Shown here: piece by piece, positions 58,216 to 64,000 of the stretch | Layout of the letters: each line of letters starts with the position of its first letter | Numbering within the stretch: position 1 is the first letter of the stretch | NCBI GenBank assembly: GCA_025062325.1 | Contig: JANXAL010000019.1 | Span: 1 to 64,000, forward strand | DNA: 64,000 nucleotides | Source of the DNA: Roseiflexus sp. | GTDB taxonomy: Bacteria; Chloroflexota; Chloroflexia; Chloroflexales; Roseiflexaceae | Direction of reading: 5' to 3' | The notes under the pieces: generated by a model | Seen by the model: the letters and a program-made list of their open reading frames with translations, nothing else | The model's database searches: none | What the model was told of the DNA's origin: nothing | Made by a program: the position numbers and the translations under genes

Positions 58216-58337
58216 ACTCGTGCAGAGGTCATAAGAACCGGGTAGGCAGGCCGGTGGTTGATGTCCCTTCATCACGGTGCGGCTCCGCCCGACTCGAACC
58301 CGCTGGCAACCTGCATAGTTCTTCAAGGAGAACATCA
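58216..58337 (+). promoter_or_regulatory. Long structured 5' leader of the Mop gene (candidate riboswitch)
   Basis: Four hairpins follow one another: ACCGG (58237-58241) with CCGGT (58251-58255); TGATG (58259-58263) with CATCA (58270-58274); GCGG-CT-CCGC (58279-58288); and GTTCT (58318-58322) with AGAAC (58329-58333). The last encloses the ribosome site AAGGAG (58325-58330). Such a layout suits control of translation by a ligand. I could not match it to the known Moco RNA motif. Confidence 0.5.
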
Positions 58338-58556
58338 ATGCGACTGAGTGCGCGCAATCAGTTGGCTGGCACCATTCAGAGCATCAAGGAAGGCGCCGTT
58401 CTTGCCGAGGTTGTCGTCAGACTAGCTGGAGGTGATGAAATCGTCTCGGTGATCACGGTTGAGTCTGTCAGAAGTCTGGATCTCAAAGTGGGAGACCAAG
58501 TTAAGGCGATTATTAAGTCGACCGATGTTATGATCGGTCTTGACACCGACCAATAA
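58338..58556 (+). CDS. Molbindin (Mop/TOBE-domain molybdate-binding protein)
   Basis: 72 residues, the size of single-domain Mop proteins. The sequence MRLSARNQLAGTIQSIKEGA, with the later DEIVSVITVESVRSLDLKVG and KAIIKSTDVMIGL, is a near-textbook Mop domain (SARNQLxGxxxxIKxGAVxAEV). These proteins form hexamers that store molybdate or tungstate in the cytoplasm and buffer it for molybdenum cofactor synthesis. The start is fixed by AAGGAG seven bases upstream; the frame upstream is leader. It comes before a TSUP permease gene on the same strand. Confidence 0.93.
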   Translation: MRLSARNQLAGTIQSIKEGAVLAEVVVRLAGGDEIVSVITVESVRSLDLKVGDQVKAIIKSTDVMIGLDTDQ

Positions 58557-58692
58557 ACGGCATCGGAGAGGAGAGCCGAATACATTATGGTACGGCTGCT
58601 GCCAGATGATAGCAATCCGCACCAGGCATGCGGATGGACTCCACGTGGCGACCTCTGGTCACATCTCACATAGACTGCGAGAAAACACGAAG

Positions 58693-59553
58693 ATGCCCGA
58701 TGTGGAAGAAGGTACCGGCGCCCCCATCAGGGTGCGCACCCAAGGTCGTCCCTGGTATGCCTTCGGAGTTGCAATTCCCATCGGAACGTTAGGCGGGCTA
58801 ATCGGGCTAGGCGGAGCCGAGTTTCGTCTGCCGGTTCTGGCGGGACCGCTTGGCTACCCAGCGCGGCGGGCAGTAGCGCTGAACGTCGCTATCAGCCTGA
58901 TTACCGTCCTCGCCTCGCTCGCCATTCGGAGCGGAACGCTCACCCTGGCGCCGATCATGTCCTTGCTGCTCCCAATAGCGGCAATGATCGCCGGAGCGAT
59001 GATCACGGCATTCGTAGGCACAGCGTTAGTGGGTCGTCTCTCGAATGAACGGCTGGAACGGGTGATTCTGGTCTTTCTGACCCTGATTGGCAGCCTGTTA
59101 ATCATCGAAGGATTTCTCCCGACGCAATTCCCGGCATTGATCCCTGACGATCCGTTCTGGCAGGTTGTATCGGGCAGTCTCTTCGGATTGGTGATCGGTC
59201 TGGTTAGCAGTATGCTTGGCGTTGCGGGGGGTGAGCTTATCATTCCGACCCTGATCTTCGCCTATGGCGCTGAGATCAAGGCTGCTGGCTCTGCAAGCCT
59301 GTTGATCAGCCTGCCTACCGTGCTGATCGGGGTTGTTCGTTACCTGGGTCAGGGCGCGTATCAGGGGCAGCGCGATCTGAACGAGACCATTGCACCGATG
59401 GGGATCGGCTCGGTTATCGGCGCGGTCATTGGCGGTCTGCTGGTCGGCATTGTTCCATCAGCAGTCCTGAAAGTCGGGTTAGGGATCATCCTGATCTGGT
59501 CGGCAAGCCGCATTTTTTACCACCGTCGGGATCATCCGCCTGTCCCGCTGTAA
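58693..59553 (+). CDS. TSUP (TauE/SafE) family anion permease
   Basis: 286 residues, about eight or nine membrane segments. Two repeated halves are visible, each with a glycine-rich loop: GTLGGLIGLGGAEFRLPVL and GLVSSMLGVAGGELIIPTL. These are diagnostic for the TauE/SafE superfamily, whose members move sulfite, sulfonates or related anions. The start at ATG 58693 gives a short cytoplasmic N terminus; the frame goes back to 58540 and would overlap the Mop gene, which seems less likely, but no ribosome site decides it. The pairing with Mop suggests an oxyanion such as molybdate, tungstate or sulfate as substrate; this is inference. Confidence 0.88.
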   Translation: MPDVEEGTGAPIRVRTQGRPWYAFGVAIPIGTLGGLIGLGGAEFRLPVLAGPLGYPARRAVALNVAISLITVLASLAIRSGTLTLAPIMSLLLPIAAMIAGAMITAFVGTALVGRLSNERLERVILVFLTLIGSLLIIEGFLPTQFPALIPDDPFWQVVSGSLFGLVIGLVSSMLGVAGGELIIPTLIFAYGAEIKAAGSASLLISLPTVLIGVVRYLGQGAYQGQRDLNETIAPMGIGSVIGAVIGGLLVGIVPSAVLKVGLGIILIWSASRIFYHRRDHPPVPL

Positions 59554-59837
59554 TAAGCCGCTTATACGACATTAGCGTTCATCAGCGCGTCCATCAAACG
59601 AGAAACCAACGATCAGGCAAGCACCCGAAGAAGGGACAAGCGACCATCGACGGATCACATTCACGGAAATGCGGTCATGATTATTTTTCAGGAACTGCCG
59701 TCACACTGCACTGAAGCTCTCGCTGAAGACGTTGGCAGCCCCGCCGGCGCTTGACTGACCTGAGCCAGGGCTTATGAAGATAATAAATCCGGGTAGACTC
59801 GCGCTGCCAGGTCATGCGTTCTCTAAGCTGCGGGTTC

Positions 59838-59896
59838 AAGCCCTTGCTCAGGACGTGAAAGCCCCAAAGGGGCTTTCGCGACCTCAGCTAGGGCTT
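59838..59896. repeat. Long imperfect hairpin (REP-like) with a perfect core
   Basis: The core is GAAAGCCCC-AAA-GGGGCTTTC (59857-59877, 9 perfect pairs plus three more with one wobble). The outer arms AAGCCCTTGCTCAGG and CCTCAGCTAGGGCTT pair at 13 of 15 positions, giving an approximately 60-base stem. There is no following T-run. Confidence 0.65.
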
Positions 59897-60057
59897 CAGC
59901 TTTCCAGCGCCCAGGAAGACCAAACTCATTTTCTTCATCCGCAGCAGCCTGCTGTGTCGGCGCGCCGCCCGACAATTCATGCCCAGACCAGATGCTGGGA
60001 GTCTTTGTGCGCCCTCAGTGTCGCCCCTCGCCCTTCTCCCCTTGGCTCTCGTCCAGG

Positions 60058-60086
60058 TTGCTATCATTGTGCGTTAGTACTACAAT
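60058..60086 (+). promoter_or_regulatory. Promoter of the phosphomannomutase gene
   Basis: TTGCTA, 17 bases, TACAAT. The start codon at 60135 is 48 bases downstream. Confidence 0.55.
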
Positions 60087-60134
60087 ACGAGCGCTAGAGT
60101 CTGGCAATTGCCGGATCGTATGAGGAGCGCCTTG

Positions 60135-61517
60135 ATGACGAACGTTCATCCTTCCATCTTTCGCGCATACGATATTCGCGGCGTTGTTGATCGCGATCTC
60201 TCTGAAGAGGTGTATCGAACGCTAGGACGCGCCAGCGGCACGTTTTTCCGTCGGCACGAGCGGCGCCGGATCGTGGTGGCGCGGGACGCACGCCTGACTT
60301 CGCCAGCGTATGCGGCAGCATTGATCGATGGTCTGCGCCGCAGCGGATGCGACGTCATCGATATTGGGATGGCGCCAACGCCATTGATGTATTTTGCCGT
60401 GTCCTTCCTGCACGCCGATGGCGGCGCCGTTGTCACGGCAAGCCACAATCCGCCGCATTTCAACGGCTTGAAATTGCGTCTTTCCGATCCGGTCTACGGC
60501 GGCACGCCGCTCAGCAGCGATCAGATTCAGGAGGTAGGGCAAATTGCAATCAGCGGTGCGTTTGTCGCCGGTGATGGCGCCTATGAGAAGTATGACGCCG
60601 CAGAAGACTATGTGCACGACGTAACCCGCCATATTTCGCTCAAACGCAAGCCAAAGGTCGTGCTCGACGGCGGGAACGGGGTTGCCGGTCCGCTTGGCGT
60701 GCGCACTCTAGAGGCGATTGGGTGCGAGGTCGTTCCATTGTTCATCGAACCTGATGGCACGTTTCCTAACCATCATCCTGATCCGCTCAAAGAGGAGAAC
60801 GTGCAGGACCTCATTCGCGTCGTGCGTGAAACTGGCGCTGACATGGGAATCGGACTCGACGGCGATGGCGACCGGCTGGGCGTTGTTGACGGGAATGGCG
60901 AGATCGTCCTTGCTGACCGTTATCTGATTGTGCTGGCGCGGCAGGCGCTGGCGCGCGGACCGGCGCCGATCGTGTTTGATGTGAAATGCAGCGTGGCGTT
61001 GATCGATGCCATCCGTGCCTTCGGCGGCACGCCGGTGATGTGGAAGACCGGTTACTCGAATCTCTCGGCGAAGATGCGTGAAGTGAACGCACCACTGGCA
61101 GGTGAGTTGAGCGGTCATGTGTTTGGCGCTGTCGAGCACCATTGTCACGATGATGGCATCTTTGCCGGTTGCATGCTGCTCGATGCGCTAGAGAAGAGCG
61201 GGCAGACTCTTGCTGAGGCGCTGGCGCCGTTTCCGCCGCTGCCGTCGCTCCCAGAAGGTCGCCTGCCGTTTGATGACGAGATGAAGTTTAGAGCGATTGA
61301 ATTCGTGCGCGACTACTTTGCTGCACGATACCCGGTGATCGACGTTGATGGCGTGCGCGTCGACTTTGGCGATGGGTGGGGCATTTTGCGCGCATCGAAC
61401 ACCGAACCGGCGATCACCACCCGATTCGAGGCGCGCACGCCAGAGCGCTTGTACGAAATCCGCGACCTTATGATTGGCAAGTTGCACGAGTTCGCACCAG
61501 CCAAGGCATGGCAGTAA
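60135..61517 (+). CDS. Phosphomannomutase/phosphoglucomutase
   Basis: 460 residues, standard alpha-D-phosphohexomutase length. The four domains show their key motifs: start loop FRAYDIRG, catalytic phosphoserine S103 in TASHNP (101-106), metal loop D242-G-D-G-D246-R, sugar-binding GELSGHVFG with the following HDDGIFAG, and the phosphate-binding loop SNTEPAITTRFEA in domain 4. It interconverts the 1- and 6-phosphates of mannose and/or glucose, feeding nucleotide-sugar synthesis for the glycans made elsewhere in the window. The start at 60135 follows GAGGAG; nine codons upstream is an alternative ATG without such a site. It is first in a three-gene operon. Confidence 0.94.
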   Translation: MTNVHPSIFRAYDIRGVVDRDLSEEVYRTLGRASGTFFRRHERRRIVVARDARLTSPAYAAALIDGLRRSGCDVIDIGMAPTPLMYFAVSFLHADGGAVVTASHNPPHFNGLKLRLSDPVYGGTPLSSDQIQEVGQIAISGAFVAGDGAYEKYDAAEDYVHDVTRHISLKRKPKVVLDGGNGVAGPLGVRTLEAIGCEVVPLFIEPDGTFPNHHPDPLKEENVQDLIRVVRETGADMGIGLDGDGDRLGVVDGNGEIVLADRYLIVLARQALARGPAPIVFDVKCSVALIDAIRAFGGTPVMWKTGYSNLSAKMREVNAPLAGELSGHVFGAVEHHCHDDGIFAGCMLLDALEKSGQTLAEALAPFPPLPSLPEGRLPFDDEMKFRAIEFVRDYFAARYPVIDVDGVRVDFGDGWGILRASNTEPAITTRFEARTPERLYEIRDLMIGKLHEFAPAKAWQ

Positions 61518-61526
61518 GGCTGCGCG

Positions 61527-62678
61527 GTGAGTGGGGACGAAACAACGCATGTGACCTGTCTGTTTCCGCATATGCAAACCGTGCGATACACCTACTGTTG
61601 GGAAGGCACTATTGCTGCAGATTTTACGCTCGACGCAGTGCGTCGCCGATATGTGACGCTTGCCGATCTGCTCCATGCGCGCGGCTGGAGTTGCCTGGTT
61701 GCGTATGATACTCGCTTTCTTTCAGCGCCCATTGCTGCCGATTGCTACCAGGGGTTACGTGCGCTTGGCGCGCGCGTCATGCTCAGTTCTACGCCGCTGC
61801 CGCGTCCAGCCATCGATGTTGCGCTCGATCACGGCGTCGCCGATTGTGCGGTGATGGTGTCCGCCAGTAATCGGGATTATTGGCTCAATGGGTTGATCGT
61901 CATCGCTCCGGCGCCGGGTTTGAGCCCGTTCATCGACGGTCATCCGCCGCGCGAATGTTTCCCATTTCCCGCGGAAACGTCCAACGCCAGCACCATCGAC
62001 GTGCGTCGGGCGTACATCGAGAGTCTGCGTCGGGAGATAGACGTCGATCTGGCGCGTCAGACGTCGTTGACCATTTTTGTGGATGTAATGAATGGCACAA
62101 CGGGCGGCATTATCCCAGCAGTGTTGGGTGATGGCGCACAAACGAAAACGATCGAGATCAACCGTGAGCCAGACGCCTGGTTTGGCCGTCAGGCGCCACA
62201 CCCGCATACCGCACCGCTTCTGCGTCTACGTAAACTTGTGCGCGAAAGCGACTCGCACCTGGGGGTCGCGCTGTCGGCCGACGGTCGCGCACTGGGGGTA
62301 GTGGACAACGACGGCGAACTAGCGCCACATCTCGATATCGCTCTGCTCCTGGCGCAGTATCTCAATCGTCAGTATCGTCAACGTGGGCTGGTAATCGCTC
62401 CTGCTTCAGCGGCGTCGGCAACGTGGGTGCGCGCCTGGGAAGCGCAAACCGGGTTAAGTGTTGAGTTTGCAGCACAGCCAGCAGCGCGCATCGTTGAAGC
62501 GCGCGCGGCGAATCAGTTGCTGGTCGGTGTCACAGAAGACGGGCAACCAACTATCGGGCGTAGCGGCGGGATTGGCGATGCCCCGCTAGCAGCGCTCCTG
62601 CTCGTCGAACTAGTGGCGCGTCGTAACGTCAAGCTGCGCGTGCTACGCGACAAGCTGCGTCAATCACAGGGGGCGTGA
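61527..62678 (+). CDS. Degraded phosphohexomutase paralogue (probable pseudoenzyme)
   Basis: 383 residues. It aligns with the preceding enzyme: FLFP...YCWEGTIAADFTLDAVRRRY at the start, VMVSASNRDYWLNGL where TASHNPxxFNGLK stands, and GVALSADGRALGVVDNDGE where GIGLDGDGDRLGVVDGNGE stands. The serine is kept (S112 or S114), but the next His is Asn and two of the three metal aspartates are Ser and Arg. The sugar-binding GExSGH and the whole domain 4 are missing. Catalysis is therefore unlikely; a regulatory or structural role is inferred. The frame is open over its full length with normal codon use, so it is not a decaying gene. It starts ten bases after the mutase stop (GTG). Confidence 0.78.
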   Translation: MSGDETTHVTCLFPHMQTVRYTYCWEGTIAADFTLDAVRRRYVTLADLLHARGWSCLVAYDTRFLSAPIAADCYQGLRALGARVMLSSTPLPRPAIDVALDHGVADCAVMVSASNRDYWLNGLIVIAPAPGLSPFIDGHPPRECFPFPAETSNASTIDVRRAYIESLRREIDVDLARQTSLTIFVDVMNGTTGGIIPAVLGDGAQTKTIEINREPDAWFGRQAPHPHTAPLLRLRKLVRESDSHLGVALSADGRALGVVDNDGELAPHLDIALLLAQYLNRQYRQRGLVIAPASAASATWVRAWEAQTGLSVEFAAQPAARIVEARAANQLLVGVTEDGQPTIGRSGGIGDAPLAALLLVELVARRNVKLRVLRDKLRQSQGA

Positions 62679-62705
62679 TTCGCCATTCAAGAGCGCAAAA
62701 TCGAT

Positions 62706-63896
62706 ATGCAACGCGTTGTGCAACGCCTGAGTTCGCTTCGGCGCCTGATCCGTCCGCTGGCGCTAACGTTTCTCGGCATCGTCTTCCTTTCGCTTGGTGT
62801 TGCGTACTTCTTCATCTTCCTCTACCGCACGGCGACGCTGCCGCCGATCTTTTCGTTCATCACGCTCCAGTTCATGCCGCTATGGGCGCGCGGATTAGTA
62901 TTCGCCGCCCTGGGATTGATGACGCTCGCTGTTGGCATCTGGCAGCTCAGCGGCGTGGCGGTCATCCCGCTCAACACTCAGGTCGATACCAGCGGCGAGC
63001 TGGTGCTTGCCTACCAGCGCGACCAGACGCCTCCCCGGATGACCGTGATTTCGGGAGGCGCCGGTCTGCTGATCACCGCCAGCCTCGGTCGCTCGGTGCA
63101 ACGGTTGACCTGTATCACTCCAGTGCAGGATCCGGTCGAGTACTACTATCGAGCGTCGAGCCTGTTCAACTTCGAGAATGTCGTCTTCGTTGTACCGACC
63201 CCTGAACCATACGAAGTCTTCGTTGAACTCGACGACGGGCAGCGTTTCAATGTCAAACACAATATCGCCCATGATGAACGTTTGGCGGAGCGACATGTCG
63301 TCAACATCTACATCGGCGATGAGCGGGGACCAATTACCGCACCATTGCCGGTGACTCAGGTGGCGCTTGACGCCATTGCATCCGCCGATGTGATTGTGTT
63401 TGGTCCCGGCAGCCTCTACGAAAGCATTTTGCCGAACCTGCTCATTCCCGACTTGCGTGATGCCATTCGCCGCAGTAAAGCGTGCAAAATCTACATTTGC
63501 AGTCTGATGACGGAGCCTGGCATGACGACCGGCTACAGTGTTGGGGATCATGTCCGTCAGATTGTGCGCTTTGGCGGATTTACCCCTGATTATGTGCTGG
63601 TGAATACGCCGCGTATCGATGCAGAGGTGCGCCGAATCTATGCAGCAGCCCGGCAGGCGCCGGTCGTTCTCTCTCCCGAAGAGTACGAAGAAACCGCCGT
63701 CAGCGCGACTGATCGAATTACCACGCGCGACATTCTGATTGAGGGCGCCAAAGTTATCGAGGCGGATCTAGCGACCGCAGTGGTGCAGTTGACGGCGTCG
63801 CTCGACCATCCCGGCGAAGGGCGCACGGTGCGTGTGTTGCGACACGACCCCGAAAAACTGGCGACCGCGATCCTGGAGGTCTGGAAACGCAGGTAA
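62706..63896 (+). CDS. Membrane-anchored, degraded YvcK/CofD-like protein
   Basis: 396 residues. Two membrane segments (about 15-38 and 58-82) precede a cytoplasmic domain. The C-terminal part is clearly YvcK-like: SADVIVFGPGSLYESILPNLLIPDLRDAI, then KIYICSLMTEPGMTTGYSVGDHVRQI and DYVLVNTPRID. The nucleotide-binding front differs: MTVISGGAGLLITASL stands for the usual VxIGGGTGL, and QDPVEYYYRAS stands where DDGGSSG is expected, with the middle section shorter than in YvcK. YvcK proteins bind UDP-sugars and affect cell-wall growth and central carbon use; this version may keep binding but is anchored to the membrane. It starts 27 bases after the mutase paralogue and closes the operon. Confidence 0.8.
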   Translation: MQRVVQRLSSLRRLIRPLALTFLGIVFLSLGVAYFFIFLYRTATLPPIFSFITLQFMPLWARGLVFAALGLMTLAVGIWQLSGVAVIPLNTQVDTSGELVLAYQRDQTPPRMTVISGGAGLLITASLGRSVQRLTCITPVQDPVEYYYRASSLFNFENVVFVVPTPEPYEVFVELDDGQRFNVKHNIAHDERLAERHVVNIYIGDERGPITAPLPVTQVALDAIASADVIVFGPGSLYESILPNLLIPDLRDAIRRSKACKIYICSLMTEPGMTTGYSVGDHVRQIVRFGGFTPDYVLVNTPRIDAEVRRIYAAARQAPVVLSPEEYEETAVSATDRITTRDILIEGAKVIEADLATAVVQLTASLDHPGEGRTVRVLRHDPEKLATAILEVWKRR

Positions 63897-64000
63897 ATCT
63901 GCTGTCTATCCGCATACCCCGAGCTGCCTCGTTGTGAGGAGCGCCAGCGATGATGCAAGCGACCGTTCCTCTCGGTTATTTATTCAAGCTATGACAAGGG
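63897..64000. other. Window end, no gene recognised
   Basis: A ribosome-site-like GAGGAGCG precedes ATGATG at 63951, but the frame stops after 14 codons. The next gene must lie outside the window. Confidence 0.4.

Larger units (their letters stand above)
59554..60134. other. Gene-free region between permease and phosphomannomutase genes
   Basis: About 580 bases with no credible gene. It starts with a short hairpin ATAAG-CCG-CTTAT (59553-59565) overlapping the permease stop. It contains the long stem at 59838-59896, a related fragment GACCTGAGCCAGGGCTT near 59757-59773, and the promoter of the next gene at 60058-60086. Confidence 0.6.

Noticed and set aside
58284-58305. Reverse complement of the Mop leader contains GGGTTCGAGTC, like a tRNA T-arm
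   Set aside because: The bases around the loop do not pair as a T-stem and no acceptor, D or anticodon arm fits. It was judged part of the leader structure instead.
59857-59880. Rho-independent terminator
   Set aside because: The stem is strong but is not followed by a T-run, and it lies about 300 bases after the permease stop within a larger repeat. It was kept as a repeat.
61527-62678. Second active phosphomannomutase
   Set aside because: Two of the three metal aspartates, the His of the serine loop, the GExSGH loop and domain 4 are missing.
63951-63998. Start of a further gene at the right edge
   Set aside because: The frame after ATGATG closes after 14 codons, despite a good ribosome-site-like GAGGAG.

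Overview
The window reads as a chromosome segment of a filamentous anoxygenic phototroph of the Chloroflexota, most likely Roseiflexus or a close relative. This is inferred from the GC-rich coding style, the soluble-adenylyl-cyclase-like protein, a small protein resembling the Franean1_4349 family, and the many palindromic intergenic repeats. No rRNA, tRNA or CRISPR array is visible.

Layout. (1) 1-11641, minus: one giant secreted surface protein built from DUF11-type repeats. It runs off the left edge, and the long plus-strand reading frames over it are shadows. (2) 11642-12430: a repeat-filled gap. (3) 12.4-17.4 kb: dienelactone-hydrolase-like protein, YhhN-type membrane protein, glutamine-dependent NAD synthetase (nadE) and a small metallophosphoesterase. 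(4) 17.4-23.9 kb, minus: a glycan-assembly operon with a three-catalytic-domain glycosyltransferase, a GT4 enzyme and a methyltransferase. (5) 24.2-26.8 kb: an orphan AAA+ ATPase and an FMN/F420-type oxidoreductase. (6) 26.95-33.3 kb, plus: six genes for a complex-I / group 4 [NiFe]-hydrogenase-like membrane complex with no ferredoxin-type subunit, followed by an ABC-2 transporter pair (33.4-35.2 kb). (7) 35.2-36.1 kb: a DUF4258-like / DUF2283 small-gene pair and an ArsR regulator. (8) 36.1-42.3 kb: a polytopic membrane protein, a tandem class III cyclase + NTPase + TPR protein and a RiPP-precursor-like small protein. (9) 42.5-43.8 kb, minus: a compact restriction-modification pair with AT-richer DNA. 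(10) 43.9-50.9 kb, minus: three tandem GT-C/PMT-like glycosyltransferases with a shared extra C-terminal module. (11) 51.0-54.4 kb, minus: a hybrid PAS histidine kinase and a GNAT acetyltransferase. (12) 54.7-58.2 kb: a membrane-anchored clan GH-A glycosidase and an O-antigen-ligase-like protein. (13) 58.2-59.6 kb: a molbindin (Mop) gene behind a strong promoter and a long hairpin-rich leader, then a TSUP permease. (14) 60.1-63.9 kb: a phosphomannomutase/phosphoglucomutase, a catalytically degraded paralogue of it, and a membrane-anchored degraded YvcK/CofD-like protein.

Much of the window concerns cell-surface carbohydrate: sugar-phosphate supply (PMM), glycosyl transfer (GT2/GT4 and GT-C proteins), polymer ligation, a glycosidase, and a giant surface protein. 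The most unusual unit is the complex-I-like cluster. Its large subunit keeps the complete first hydrogenase cysteine motif and both cysteines of the second, and its stop codon falls exactly where a mature [NiFe] large subunit would end. Other points of interest are the hairpin-rich Mop leader, the palindromes inside the restriction-modification promoter, the pseudoenzyme pair, the new C-terminal module of the GT-C proteins, and phage-tail-like modules inside the giant adhesin.

All family assignments come from reading motifs by eye. No database search was run.
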